Source: BOKV01 sp041397525 (lineage in GTDB: Bacteria; Pseudomonadota; Alphaproteobacteria; Rhizobiales; Rhizobiaceae). Taken from it: a stretch of 64,000 bases of DNA. The first letter of the stretch is position 1. Every line of letters begins with the position of its first letter. The translations under genes and the position numbers were made by a program. This document shows positions 1-9,084 of this stretch, piece after piece. The stretch lies in NCBI GenBank assembly GCA_041397525.1, contig JAWKWL010000002.1, forward strand, positions 496,001 to 560,000. The letters run 5' to 3'. The notes beneath the pieces were generated by a model that was not told the origin of the DNA, did not search any database, and was given only the letters and a program-made list of their open reading frames with translations.

Positions 1-243
1 GTCGTCGTGTCAGGCCGTTCACATCGCCATGTCGGGGCGATTGCCGATCACCTTTTGCGCGATCTGAAAGACAAGGGTTTTGGCAATTGCCGTGTTGACG
101 GCCTGCCTTCTTGCGACTGGGTCCTGATCGACGCCAATGATGTCATCATTCACATTTTCCGCCCCGAAGTACGCGAGTTCTACAATATCGAGAAAATGTG
201 GCAGGTGCCGGAATCAACGCCCGCTCCCGCAGGCTTGAACTGA
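1..243 (+). CDS. rsfS: Ribosomal silencing factor RsfS, 3' part (partial)
   Basis: The frame is already open at base 1 and ends in TGA at 241-243, so only the last 80 codons are present. The Iojap/RsfS family binds ribosomal protein uL14 on the 50S subunit and blocks subunit joining when nutrients run low. The segment SGRSHRHVGAIADHL followed by DWVLIDANDVIIHIF is the conserved core of the family. rlmH follows 37 bases downstream on the same strand, the usual rhizobial order (nadD-rsfS-rlmH). Nothing can be said about the start, which lies outside the window. Confidence 0.9.
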   Translation, partial: VVVSGRSHRHVGAIADHLLRDLKDKGFGNCRVDGLPSCDWVLIDANDVIIHIFRPEVREFYNIEKMWQVPESTPAPAGLN

Positions 244-280
244 CGCCACACCGCGCCTGGCAATATCACGTGGAGGCAGC

Positions 281-766
281 ATGCGCCTGGTTATCAGCGC
301 TATCGGGCGGATGAAGGCTGGCCCCGAAACTGATCTGCTCGCACGATATGCGGATCGCGCGGCAAAGACTGGCCGCCAGCTCGGCATCACTGCGCTCGAC
401 ATTCGGGAATTTGCCGAATCACGCGACCGCAACGTGGAAGCAAGATGCTCTGCCGAATCCACCCAGCTGCTGAAATCGGTTTCCTCGTCCGCCCGGATCA
501 TTGCGCTGGACGAGACAGGCAGGGATGAGACCAGCCTCGGACTGTCCGGTTATGTGCGGAATGCGCTGGATAGCGGAGTGAGCGAACTTGCCTTCATGAT
601 CGGCGGGCCAGACGGCCATTCGACAGAATTGATTGCCAAAGCGGACAAGGTATTGCGGTTCGGCAGCATGACATGGCCACATCAACTGGTGCGGGTCATG
701 CTCGCCGAGCAGCTTTACCGCACGATTTCCATTCTGGCAGGCCATCCCTATCATCGGGAGGGATAG
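281..766 (+). CDS. rlmH: 23S rRNA pseudouridine(1915)-N3-methyltransferase RlmH
   Basis: A 161-residue SPOUT-class methyltransferase that methylates pseudouridine 1915 in helix 69 of 23S rRNA on the assembled 70S ribosome. Length fits the family (about 155-160). The SAM-binding knot shows as AFMIGGPDGHS near residue 105 and GSMTWPHQLVRVMLAEQLYR near 130, and the protein ends in the conserved HPYHREG. The ATG is preceded by GGAGG at 272-276, which settles the start. Its place behind rsfS groups two late ribosome-function genes in one transcript. Confidence 0.95.
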   Translation: MRLVISAIGRMKAGPETDLLARYADRAAKTGRQLGITALDIREFAESRDRNVEARCSAESTQLLKSVSSSARIIALDETGRDETSLGLSGYVRNALDSGVSELAFMIGGPDGHSTELIAKADKVLRFGSMTWPHQLVRVMLAEQLYRTISILAGHPYHREG

Positions 767-869
767 GCCTCCCGTTTTCACGCCCTGTTCGTGCCTTTGT
801 TTACCAGTTAATGCAAGGTTAACCCGGTCCGGAATAGGGTCATCTGGCAACAACACTGCGAGGAGCACA

Positions 870-2267
870 TTGGCGCGGTCAATGGCTGGAAACTCCAAAA
901 ACAGGAAGGCGCGCGGGCGCGGATCACTGCAGACCCGGCTGGCTTGCGCATGCCTTCTTGCAACCATTCCGGTATCCATCCCCGCTACAGTCCTCGTGCA
1001 TTTGGCGAATGCTGAAGAGCCCGCTGAAAGACAGGCCGCAACCCGCACTGAACTTGCTGACATCAAGCAACAGATTGCATTGACCGAAAAACAGCGTCTC
1101 GATCTTGCCGATGAGATCGGTCGGCTGGAAAAGGATCGCAAGACCATCAACAAGGACCTCATCGACACTTCGAAGCGTGCCCGCGATCTCGAAACCCGGA
1201 TCGCCGGAAGCGGCGTCCGCCTTGGCGAACTCGAGCAGCAGGAAAATGATGTCGGCAAGTCCTTGAAAGGGCGAAGGGCACTGCTTGGAGAGGTCATTGG
1301 CGCACTTGAGCGCATGGGTAGAAATCCGCCGCCCGCCATATTGGTGACACCCGATGATGCTTTGACGTCGGTTCGTTCAGCAATCATGCTGGGCGCTGTA
1401 GTTCCCGAATTGCGGGCGGAGACGGAAATCCTGGCTACCGAACTGGCTGAACTGAACCGTATTCGCACAGACATCGGCGCGGAGCGCGCAACCTTGACCG
1501 CGAGCCTGCAGGCGCTTGCCGGTGACGAGGAGCGTTTGAATCTGCTGCTTGCAGAAAAGAAGAACCTTACCAATGCAGCCCGCCAGCAACTGGCAGCGCA
1601 GACTGCACGATCGGCGGAACTGGCAGCGAAGGCCGGATCGCTGCAAAAACTCATCGAATCACTTGAAAGTGAAATCGCTGCCGCGCGTGAAGCAGCAGAG
1701 GAAGCCCGGCTCGCTGAAGAGGCAAGACTGGCAAAGGAAAACGAAAAACTGGCCAATGCACGCCAGGAATCGGTGCAGCCCGATTTCTCGGATACCGGCC
1801 GAATCTCACCTGCAATCGCCTTCGAGGAGGCAAAAGGGCTGCTTCCACGGCCTGTTTCAGGCGTTGAAGTGCGCAGCTACGGGCAAACCGACCGCCTTGG
1901 TGAGGTCTCCGACGGCATATCGATGGCAACGCGCGTCTCAGCAAGAGTGAGCGCTCCAGCAGATGGTTGGGTAGTCTATGCAGGCGCTTTCCGTTCTTAC
2001 GGACAACTCTTGATCCTGAACGCTGGCAGCGGCTATCATGTGGTATTGGCAGGGATGGAACGCATCGACGTCCAGCTCGGCCAGTTTGTCCTGGCGGGCG
2101 AACCTGTGGGCGCGATGGGAGCGCGCAGGATCGCCAGTACCGGACTGGTTGACGTGGAGTCGTCGCGACCCGTTCTTTACGTCGAGTTCCGCAAGGATGG
2201 GAAATCAATAGATCCGTCTCAATGGTGGGCGGACAACACCCTCAAGAGAGAACCGGATGATTCGTAA
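870..2267 (+). CDS. EnvC-type murein hydrolase activator (degenerate M23/LytM domain)
   Basis: A 465-residue exported protein. A hydrophobic segment near residues 20-45 is followed by a long coiled coil (about 55-290, rich in E, K, A, L) and a C-terminal LytM/M23 fold (about 340-455). The metal ligands of active M23 peptidases are missing: where HLHFE is expected the protein reads LYVEFR, and there is no HxGxD. This is the pattern of EnvC-like factors, which activate cell-wall amidases at division instead of cutting peptidoglycan. I place the start at TTG 870 because AGGAG lies at 861-865; an in-frame ATG at 882 is the alternative. It overlaps ctpA by 11 bases, so the two are probably translationally coupled. 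Confidence 0.82.
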   Translation: MARSMAGNSKNRKARGRGSLQTRLACACLLATIPVSIPATVLVHLANAEEPAERQAATRTELADIKQQIALTEKQRLDLADEIGRLEKDRKTINKDLIDTSKRARDLETRIAGSGVRLGELEQQENDVGKSLKGRRALLGEVIGALERMGRNPPPAILVTPDDALTSVRSAIMLGAVVPELRAETEILATELAELNRIRTDIGAERATLTASLQALAGDEERLNLLLAEKKNLTNAARQQLAAQTARSAELAAKAGSLQKLIESLESEIAAAREAAEEARLAEEARLAKENEKLANARQESVQPDFSDTGRISPAIAFEEAKGLLPRPVSGVEVRSYGQTDRLGEVSDGISMATRVSARVSAPADGWVVYAGAFRSYGQLLILNAGSGYHVVLAGMERIDVQLGQFVLAGEPVGAMGARRIASTGLVDVESSRPVLYVEFRKDGKSIDPSQWWADNTLKREPDDS

Positions 2268-3588
2268 ATTCACATTATTGTTCGCGGGTGCAGTTTTTGG
2301 TGCATCTGCCGCTTTGGTCGTACTGGCCGGTTTCAACGGACCTGGGGCAGCCAATGCCGCCGGTTCTGCCACCTATCGTCAACTGAGCATATTCGGGGAC
2401 ATTTTCGAGCGTGTGCGTTCGCAATATGTCACCGAGCCAGATGACGAGAAACTGGTCGAAACCGCGATCAACGGCATGTTGAGTTCACTTGATCCGCACT
2501 CATCCTATCTCAACGCGAAAGACTTTTCCGACATGCGGGTACAGACCCGTGGTGAGTTCGGTGGCCTTGGCATTGAAGTCACCATGGAAAACGAACTGGT
2601 CAAGGTCGTGACCCCGATTGATGACACACCGGCTTCAAAGGCCGGCGTGCTTGCCGGCGACTTGATCAGCAAGATCGATGGTGAACAGGTTCGCGGTCTG
2701 ACGTTGAACGATGCCGTCGAAAAGATGCGCGGACCGGTCAATACGCCGATCGTCCTGACTATCATTCGCGAGGGTGCAGACCAGCCGATCGACATCACCA
2801 TCATGCGCGACGTCATCAAGGTGCGTTCGGTCAAATATCGTGTCGAAGGCGAGGATATCGGTTATCTGCGTGTGACAAGCTTCACCGAGCAGACCTACGA
2901 CAACCTCGAACAGGGCATCAAGAAGATCCGCGAGCAACTGGGCGACGACAAGGTCAAGGGTTACATTCTCGACCTGCGCCTCAACCCGGGCGGGCTGCTT
3001 GACCAGGCTGTGAGCGTCTCCGATTCCTTCCTTGATCGTGGCGAGATCGTTTCGACACGCGGCCGCAACCCTGACGAAACAAGGCGTTATTCAGCCCGTC
3101 CGGGCGATCTGACCGGTGGAAAGCCGCTGATCGTGCTGATCAATGGCGGCTCGGCCAGCGCTTCCGAGATTGTTGCCGGTGCGCTGCAAGACCACAAGCG
3201 CGCAACCATCCTGGGTTCGCGTTCCTTCGGCAAGGGCTCCGTGCAGACCATCATTCCGCTCGGTGCCAATGGCGCGCTTCGCCTGACAACGGCGCTCTAT
3301 TACACGCCGTCGGGCACTTCGATCCAGGCCAAGGGCATCACGCCGGATATCGATGTGGTCCAGCCATTGCCGGATGAACTCAAGGGCAAGGTTGAAAATC
3401 GTGGCGAGTCCGAACTTCGCGGACACATCACCGGCCAGCAGGAAGATTCAGAAGGCTCCGGCTCGTCCGCCTATGTTCCGCCTGAAACCAAGGATGACAT
3501 CCAGCTCAATTATGCGCTTGACCTGATCCGGGGCCAGAAGGTTTCAAAGGCATATCCGCCGGATCCTGCCACTGCGGTACCAAACTGA
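2257..3588 (+). CDS. ctpA: Carboxy-terminal processing peptidase CtpA (S41 family)
   Basis: A 443-residue periplasmic serine protease that trims C-termini of envelope proteins. It has an N-terminal signal/anchor (about residues 5-30), a PDZ domain (about 85-170) with GGLGIEV and a tail-specific protease domain (about 190-380). The Ser/Lys dyad is visible as GGSASASEIVAGAL (catalytic Ser) and GSRSFGKGSVQT (catalytic Lys). The start overlaps the end of the EnvC-type gene. In rhizobia CtpA sits between the EnvC-like gene and the deacetylase-family gene, as here. An intrinsic terminator follows at 3629. Confidence 0.93.
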   Translation: MIRKFTLLFAGAVFGASAALVVLAGFNGPGAANAAGSATYRQLSIFGDIFERVRSQYVTEPDDEKLVETAINGMLSSLDPHSSYLNAKDFSDMRVQTRGEFGGLGIEVTMENELVKVVTPIDDTPASKAGVLAGDLISKIDGEQVRGLTLNDAVEKMRGPVNTPIVLTIIREGADQPIDITIMRDVIKVRSVKYRVEGEDIGYLRVTSFTEQTYDNLEQGIKKIREQLGDDKVKGYILDLRLNPGGLLDQAVSVSDSFLDRGEIVSTRGRNPDETRRYSARPGDLTGGKPLIVLINGGSASASEIVAGALQDHKRATILGSRSFGKGSVQTIIPLGANGALRLTTALYYTPSGTSIQAKGITPDIDVVQPLPDELKGKVENRGESELRGHITGQQEDSEGSGSSAYVPPETKDDIQLNYALDLIRGQKVSKAYPPDPATAVPN

Positions 3589-3628
3589 TCGCCGCCAGCG
3601 CCCCATCATCACCGATGGTTGACATTGC

Positions 3629-3660
3629 AAGCCGGGGAGGGTCCGCTCACCCCGGCTTTC
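3629..3660 (+). terminator. Intrinsic terminator after ctpA
   Basis: A 9-bp perfect stem, AAGCCGGGG (3629-3637) with CCCCGGCTT (3650-3658), 12-base loop, followed by TTCATTT. It lies 40 bases after the ctpA stop and separates ctpA from the deacetylase-family gene. The T tract is short, so strength is uncertain. Confidence 0.6.
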
Positions 3661-3710
3661 ATTTACCCGCTCGCTGATTCGGAATGCAGTTACCAGGACA
3701 GCCTTTTTCG

Positions 3711-4913
3711 ATGCACGACGATCTTACAAAACCACTTGGCCTTTCGCGGCAGGACAAGTCGAAGGGCACTCTGGCGCGCAATCTGGGCTTGCTCGGCCTC
3801 GTAATGGCCGCAACACTCTTCGGCGCGGGGACGTTCCTTCTTCTCAACGACAGGGCGCCTCAGCAAGTACCTGAAACACAAACTGCAACCGGGCCCGGCA
3901 GTCCGGAGGCCCCCGCAACAGCGGTTCCAGGTCAGTCCGCTGCCACAACCGATGTCCCGGCTGATGCGTCAACGGATACTTCCGGTACGCTCCAGGATAC
4001 CGTGGAACCAGTTGGCCAACTCGAGGATGTGAAACCCGACGGCGCGATCACGCCGGCCGTTCCCGTTCCAGTGTTCCGTCGTCAGGAAGCTGGCCTCGCC
4101 CACATGCCTGACCCGGCACTGGTTGAAAAAGGTGCCAGCGGTGTCATCCCGAAACGGGGGCCGGATGGCGAGCGAGCCATGGACGTATATTCGCGACCGC
4201 CCGATACCGAAGGCAATTTTGGTGTCGCCCGTGTCGTGATTATCGTGGGCGGTATAGGGATCAGTCAGACCAGTTCACAAGAAGCAATCCGCAAGCTTCC
4301 CGGCGCTGTCACGCTCGCATTCGCGCCCTATGGCAACAGCCTGTTTCGCTGGATGCAGGACGCCCGCAAGAGCGGCCATGAACTGCTGTTGCAGGTGCCC
4401 ATGGAACCGTTTGACTACCCGCGCAACAACCCCGGTCCCAATACCCTGCTTTCCAACCGCGACAGCGATGAGAACCTGGCCAACCTGCATTGGGCCATGA
4501 GCCGGTTCACCAACTATGTTGGTGTCATGAATTTTCTCGGTGGAAAATTTGTCACAACTCCCAAGGCGCTGAAACCGGTGCTGGAGGAGTTCTCCAGGCG
4601 CGGTTTGTTGTTCGTGGATGATGGCACGGTCAACAATTCCATGACGCAAGGCGTCGCCGGGCAGGCGTTGCTCCCCTATGCAAGGGCACATATCCAGATC
4701 GACACGATCCGCACCCGCCGTGACATCGAGACACAATTGCAGAAACTGTCAGCGGAGGCCAAACGAACAGGTCTCGCCATTGGCGTTGCCAATGCTTTTT
4801 CCGATTCGATTGCCCTCATCGCCGAATATGCCAAAAACGCAGACAAGGACGGAATAGAGATCACGCCGGTCTCGGCAATTGTCAACGATCCTGAACGAAA
4901 GGGAAAGAGATGA
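3711..4913 (+). CDS. Divergent polysaccharide deacetylase family protein (YibQ/DUF610)
   Basis: About 400 residues: a short cytoplasmic N-terminus, one membrane anchor (about residues 22-45), a Pro/Ala/Thr-rich low-complexity linker (about 50-120) and a C-terminal NodB-like domain beginning at RVVIIVGGIGIS. Conserved pieces include VTLAFAPYGNS, HELLLQVPMEPFDYP and GLLFVDDGTVN. The family has a deacetylase fold, but enzyme activity is not established and the exact role is unknown. I chose ATG 3711 because it follows an AGGA at 3695-3698 and gives the usual N-terminus; an ATG at 3684 is also in frame. The stop overlaps the rppH start by four bases. Confidence 0.8.
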   Translation: MHDDLTKPLGLSRQDKSKGTLARNLGLLGLVMAATLFGAGTFLLLNDRAPQQVPETQTATGPGSPEAPATAVPGQSAATTDVPADASTDTSGTLQDTVEPVGQLEDVKPDGAITPAVPVPVFRRQEAGLAHMPDPALVEKGASGVIPKRGPDGERAMDVYSRPPDTEGNFGVARVVIIVGGIGISQTSSQEAIRKLPGAVTLAFAPYGNSLFRWMQDARKSGHELLLQVPMEPFDYPRNNPGPNTLLSNRDSDENLANLHWAMSRFTNYVGVMNFLGGKFVTTPKALKPVLEEFSRRGLLFVDDGTVNNSMTQGVAGQALLPYARAHIQIDTIRTRRDIETQLQKLSAEAKRTGLAIGVANAFSDSIALIAEYAKNADKDGIEITPVSAIVNDPERKGKR

Positions 4914-5425
4914 ACCCGGCTGATCTGCCATATCGCCGCTGTGTCGGCATCATGGTCCTCAACCGGGCCGGTCTGGTTTGGGCCGGTCGACGCATTGTCA
5001 TCAAGAATGACGAAATGGAGGGTGCGGTGCAACTTTGGCAGATGCCGCAGGGCGGTATCGACAAGGGCGAAGAACCCGAACCTGCCGCGCGGCGCGAGCT
5101 GTGGGAAGAAACGGGAATGCGCAGCGTATCCCTGCTTGCCGAAGCACCTGACTGGATAAATTATGACTTGCCGCCGAACCTTGTTGGCAGGGCGCTCAAG
5201 GGCCGATATCGCGGCCAGACGCAGAAATGGTTTGCCTACAGGTTTGAGGGCGACGAAAACGAGATTGCCATCAATCCGCCGCCAGGCGGGCATACAGCCG
5301 AGTTCGACCAGTGGGACTGGAAACCCATGCAGGAGTTGCCGGAACTGATCGTGCCATTCAAGCGCGGGGTTTACGAGCAGGTAGTCAGCTGTTTTTCGCA
5401 TCTGTCCAGTACAGGAAACGGATAG
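4910..5425 (+). CDS. rppH: RNA pyrophosphohydrolase RppH (Nudix)
   Basis: A 171-residue Nudix hydrolase that removes pyrophosphate from 5'-triphosphate RNA and so starts mRNA decay. The Nudix box is intact, from GGIDKGEEP to RRELWEETGM (about residues 47-69), after the typical start YRRCVGIMVLNRAGLVWAGRR. QMPQGGIDKGE is specific to the RppH/Ap4A-hydrolase branch. The start overlaps the preceding stop as ATGA (4910-4913), indicating translational coupling. A GNAT gene follows four bases after the stop. Confidence 0.92.
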   Translation: MNPADLPYRRCVGIMVLNRAGLVWAGRRIVIKNDEMEGAVQLWQMPQGGIDKGEEPEPAARRELWEETGMRSVSLLAEAPDWINYDLPPNLVGRALKGRYRGQTQKWFAYRFEGDENEIAINPPPGGHTAEFDQWDWKPMQELPELIVPFKRGVYEQVVSCFSHLSSTGNG

Positions 5426-5429
5426 TCCA

Positions 5430-5930
5430 ATGCTTTGCAACCGGATGAAGATCAGGGAAAGTGACATCGGCGACCAGGAGGCGATTGCCAGCGTTCAGGC
5501 AGGCGCCTTCGGGCGTGACGATGAGGCACAGCTATCGCTGGGCCTGATCTCTGCTCCCCCGCAAACAATTTCATTCGTGGCTGAGTGCAATGGTCAAGTT
5601 GTCGGCCATGTCCTGCTGACCGAGATCGGCGCACCTGTGCGGGCAATGGCGTTGGCTCCCCTAGGCGTTCTTCCCCAGTTCAGGGAAATGCAGGTCGGCT
5701 CCATGCTAGTCAGGGCAGCAGTCGAAAAAGCCAGGCAAGCAGGCTATGAAGTCATATTCGTGCTCGGCGACAACAGCTATTATGAGCGGTTCGGCTTCGT
5801 CTCGCACAAGGCGGATCCCTTTGACGTCAAATGGCAAGGCCCGCATTTCATGGCACTGGAACTGCGTGACGGTGCACTCAGCGGCAAGAGCGGAAAACTG
5901 AAGTATCCCGAGGCGTTTTTCGCCCTGTAG
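5430..5930 (+). CDS. GNAT family N-acetyltransferase (YhbS-like)
   Basis: A 166-residue GNAT protein of the YhbS type. The acetyl-CoA motif region reads PLGVLPQFREMQVGSMLVRAA (a variant of the usual Q/RxxGxG), and the downstream motif B has VIFVLGDNSYYERFGF, where YYERFGF is typical of YhbS. The substrate is unknown. It lies four bases after rppH and is probably co-transcribed. A second in-frame ATG lies at 5445. The gene converges on atpC, with a strong hairpin between them. Confidence 0.8.
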   Translation: MLCNRMKIRESDIGDQEAIASVQAGAFGRDDEAQLSLGLISAPPQTISFVAECNGQVVGHVLLTEIGAPVRAMALAPLGVLPQFREMQVGSMLVRAAVEKARQAGYEVIFVLGDNSYYERFGFVSHKADPFDVKWQGPHFMALELRDGALSGKSGKLKYPEAFFAL

Positions 5931-5965
5931 TCGCTGGCGCGTTACGCGGCATCACAAAAGATCCC

Positions 5966-6003
5966 ACAAAAAAGAAAGGGCGGCCCGCAAGGAACCGCCC
6001 TTA
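5966..6003 (-). terminator. Intrinsic terminator of the atp operon
   Basis: An 8-bp stem, AAGGGCGG (5976-5983) with CCGCCCTT (5995-6002). Read on the minus strand the hairpin is followed by TTTCTTTTTTTGTG, a good T tract, so it terminates atpHAGDC. The same hairpin may also stop reading from the plus strand, where only TTAATC follows. Confidence 0.75.
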
Positions 6004-6025
6004 ATCAATTCTCTTATCTGATAAT

Positions 6026-6439
6026 TCAGCGCTTGATCAGTGCAATCGCGTCGCGTGCTTCCTTGAGCTGATTCAGGGCGAGCGCTGTCTTTTCGCGTTT
6101 GCTGTCACTGTCCGCATCAGCAAGATCTTCTTCTGCATTGCGGATCTGGGCATCAAGATCGTCCGCTGCAAGGTCCTTCAAAGGCACCGCATATTCAGCG
6201 AGCAAGGTAAGGCCGGCCGGCGATACATCGGCAAACCCGCCACGCACGAAAATCTGCGTCAACCCGCCATCAGCGAGTTGTACGTCAACAACGCCCGGAC
6301 GGACACTCGACATCAGCGGTGCATGATTGGCCATGACCGTGAAATAGCCATCTGATCCTGGAACAACGACCTGCATTGCCTCACCGGAAAGCACGAGCTT
6401 TTCCGGAGATACCAGTTCGAAGGTAAAGGCCTGTGCCAT
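6026..6439 (-). CDS. atpC: ATP synthase F1 subunit epsilon
   Basis: A 137-residue epsilon subunit of F1, part of the central stalk. The N-terminal beta-sandwich starts with AQAFTFELVSPEKLVLSGEA and contains GYFTVMANHAPLMSSVRPG; the C-terminal helical hairpin is rich in D, A, E and K. It is the last gene of atpHAGDC, 35 bases after atpD. F0 genes are not in the window, consistent with the split F0/F1 arrangement known in alphaproteobacteria. Confidence 0.95.
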   Translation of the reverse strand: MAQAFTFELVSPEKLVLSGEAMQVVVPGSDGYFTVMANHAPLMSSVRPGVVDVQLADGGLTQIFVRGGFADVSPAGLTLLAEYAVPLKDLAADDLDAQIRNAEEDLADADSDSKREKTALALNQLKEARDAIALIKR

Positions 6440-6474
6440 GGTTCAACCTCTCACGCGTTTGTTGGTGAAGCCGC

Positions 6475-8019
6475 TCAGGCTGCTTCAGCCGCCAGACGCT
6501 GTGCCTTTTCAACTGCTTCTTCAATCGTGCCGACCATGTAGAAGGCAACTTCCGGCAGGTGGTCATACTGACCTTCGACAAGACCCTTGAAACCCTTGAT
6601 CGTGTCTTCGATTGCGACCAGCTTGCCTGGCGAACCGGTAAAGACTTCTGCGACGAAGAATGGCTGCGACAGGAAACGCTCGATCTTGCGGGCGCGGGCA
6701 ACGGCGATCTTGTCTTCTTCCGACAGTTCGTCCATGCCGAGAATGGCGATGATGTCCTGCAATGACTTGTAGCGCTGCAGGATTTCCTGAACACTGCGGG
6801 CCACTGCATAATGTTCTTCACCAACAACCTGCGGGTCAAGGATGCGCGAGGTGGAATCGAGCGGGTCAACAGCTGGATAGATGCCTTTTTCCGCAATCGA
6901 GCGTGACAGAACGGTCGTGGCGTCAAGGTGGGCAAAGGTCGAGGCAGGCGCCGGATCGGTCAAGTCATCGGCAGGAACGTAAACGGCCTGAACCGAGGTA
7001 ACCGAGCCCTTGGTCGTGGTGGTGATGCGTTCCTGCATCGCGCCCATGTCCGTGCCCAGTGTCGGCTGGTAACCGACGGCAGAAGGAATACGGCCAAGCA
7101 GGGCCGACACTTCAGAGCCTGCCTGCGTGAAACGGAAAATGTTGTCGACAAAGAACAGAACGTCCTGGCCCTGGTCACGGAAATGTTCCGCAATGGTCAG
7201 ACCGGTCAGGGCAACACGGGCACGCGCGCCTGGCGGTTCGTTCATCTGGCCAAACACCAGGCTACACTTCGAACCGACGGTCGAACCGTTTTCATGCGGG
7301 TCCTTGTTGACGCCTGATTCGATCATTTCATGGTAAAGATCGTTGCCCTCGCGGGTACGCTCGCCAACACCGGCGAATACCGAATAACCACCATGCGCTT
7401 TCGCAATGTTGTTGATCAGTTCCTGGATCAGAACGGTCTTGCCAACGCCAGCACCGCCGAACAGGCCGATCTTGCCGCCGCGGGCATAAGGTGCGAGCAG
7501 GTCAACCACCTTGATGCCGGTGACAAGGATCTGGGCCTCGGTCGACTGTTCAACGAACTCCGGAGCCTTCTGGTGGATGGCACGGCGGGCCTTGGTCTTT
7601 ACCGGGCCGGCTTCGTCGATCGGCTCACCGATAACGTTGAGAATGCGGCCAAGCGTTTCTTCACCGACCGGAACCGAAATCGGCTGGCCGAGATCGACGA
7701 CCTCCTGGCCACGAACGAGGCCCTCGGTGGAGTCCATCGCAATGGTGCGAACCGTGTTTTCACCAAGATGCTGCGCAACTTCGAGAACCAGGCGTTGGCC
7801 GTTGTTGATGGTTTCCAGACCGTTGAGAATCTGTGGCAGGTGATCCGAGAAGCTAACATCGACTACCGCGCCGATAACCTGGGAGACCTTGCCTACGGCT
7901 CCCTTGCCCAGGGTAACCTTGGGTGCTTCGCTCTTCTTTGCGGCTGCCGTCTTTGCAGCACTAGCTGCCGGCTTCTTTGCCGCGGGTTTAGCCGCTGTCT
8001 TTGCTGCTGCTTTCGCCAT
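6475..8019 (-). CDS. atpD: ATP synthase F1 subunit beta
   Basis: The 514-residue catalytic subunit of F1. The Walker A loop is GGAGVGKTV, the Walker B region VLFFVDNIFRF, and the regulatory DELSEED loop is present near residue 425. The first 45 residues are an Ala/Lys/Pro-rich extension (MAKAAAKTAAKPAAKKP and onward) before the usual GKVSQVIGAVVDV; such extensions occur in rhizobial AtpD and the function is unknown. The reading frame is intact, in contrast to atpA in the same operon. Confidence 0.97.
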   Translation of the reverse strand: MAKAAAKTAAKPAAKKPAASAAKTAAAKKSEAPKVTLGKGAVGKVSQVIGAVVDVSFSDHLPQILNGLETINNGQRLVLEVAQHLGENTVRTIAMDSTEGLVRGQEVVDLGQPISVPVGEETLGRILNVIGEPIDEAGPVKTKARRAIHQKAPEFVEQSTEAQILVTGIKVVDLLAPYARGGKIGLFGGAGVGKTVLIQELINNIAKAHGGYSVFAGVGERTREGNDLYHEMIESGVNKDPHENGSTVGSKCSLVFGQMNEPPGARARVALTGLTIAEHFRDQGQDVLFFVDNIFRFTQAGSEVSALLGRIPSAVGYQPTLGTDMGAMQERITTTTKGSVTSVQAVYVPADDLTDPAPASTFAHLDATTVLSRSIAEKGIYPAVDPLDSTSRILDPQVVGEEHYAVARSVQEILQRYKSLQDIIAILGMDELSEEDKIAVARARKIERFLSQPFFVAEVFTGSPGKLVAIEDTIKGFKGLVEGQYDHLPEVAFYMVGTIEEAVEKAQRLAAEAA

Positions 8020-8036
8020 CGTCGTGATACTCCAGC

Positions 8037-8912
8037 TTAGAGCGCTTCCGCGCCCGAAATGATCTCGATGAGTTCTTTGGTGATCTGGGCCTGGCGCTGC
8101 CGGTTATATGTCAGCGTCAGCTTGTTGATCATTTCGCCCGCATTGCGCGTGGCGTTATCCATTGCCGACATCTTGGCACCCATCTCGCCAGCGACGTTTT
8201 CAAGCAGTGCGCTGAAAACCTGGACGGAAATGTTGCGCGGGATCAGGTCACCAAGGATCGATCCGACATCGGGTTCGTATTCATAGGATGCATTCGACGC
8301 TTCTGCCGCGGCGTCGGCCGGCGCTTCCGCCGGGATCAGCTGCGCAGCTGTCGGGATCTGGGAAATCACCGACTTGAAGCGTGAGAAGAACAAGGTGCAG
8401 ACATCAAACTCGCCAGCATCAAACATGGCGATGATCTTCTTGCCGATCGCATCCGCATGATGAAATTGCACCGTCTTGGCTTCACGCAGGTCAATGCGCT
8501 CGACAATCAGCCTGGCATATTCGCGACGCAGGGCATCGTAACCCTTTTTGCCAACAGTCATGATCTTGACCGTCTTGCCATCGGCAATCAGCTTGCGTGC
8601 ATGGTCGCGCGCCGCGCGTGCGATCGAAGAGTTGAAGGCGCCGCACAGGCCGCGCTCGGCGGTGCATACGACGAGCAGGTGCACATCGGAGCGGCCATTG
8701 CCGGTCATCAGCTTTGGCGCTTCCTCACCCGAAACCATCTGTGAGGCATTCGCCAGGACCGACGCCATCCGCAACGCATAGGGACGCGCGGATTCTGCCG
8801 CTTCCTGGGCACGGCGAAGCTTTGCCGCCGCAACCATCTGCATGGCCTTGGTGATCTTCTGCGTCGCCTTGACGGAGGCGATCCGGATTTTAAGGTCCTT
8901 GAGGCTTGCCAT
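8037..8912 (-). CDS. atpG: ATP synthase F1 subunit gamma
   Basis: The 291-residue rotor subunit of F1. The N-terminal helix MASLKDLKIRIASVKATQKI and the C-terminal helix ending ITKELIEIISGAEAL, which form the coiled-coil rotor, are both complete. The central Rossmann-like part contains CTAERGLCGAFNSSI. It lies between atpA and atpD in the normal order; 17 bases separate it from atpD. Confidence 0.96.
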   Translation of the reverse strand: MASLKDLKIRIASVKATQKITKAMQMVAAAKLRRAQEAAESARPYALRMASVLANASQMVSGEEAPKLMTGNGRSDVHLLVVCTAERGLCGAFNSSIARAARDHARKLIADGKTVKIMTVGKKGYDALRREYARLIVERIDLREAKTVQFHHADAIGKKIIAMFDAGEFDVCTLFFSRFKSVISQIPTAAQLIPAEAPADAAAEASNASYEYEPDVGSILGDLIPRNISVQVFSALLENVAGEMGAKMSAMDNATRNAGEMINKLTLTYNRQRQAQITKELIEIISGAEAL

Positions 8913-9084
8913 GGCTCTCTCTTGCCTCGGGCGAGGAACGACAATCCCTCACCACGAGCAACGCTTGTTCAGTTTCAAGAACAACCAGGATTTCAACAAA
9001 TCCCGATTGTAAGCTTTTGCCCGACCGTCCTGCTCACCATTGAGCCCGGACGGTCAGACGATTTCAACAACCGGCAGAACCGGA

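Noticed and set aside
419..1756. A 445-codon Ser-rich open frame on the minus strand opposite rlmH and the EnvC-type gene
   Set aside because: Low-complexity Ser/Ala/Arg sequence mirrors the Glu/Ala coiled coil on the plus strand; no family pattern.
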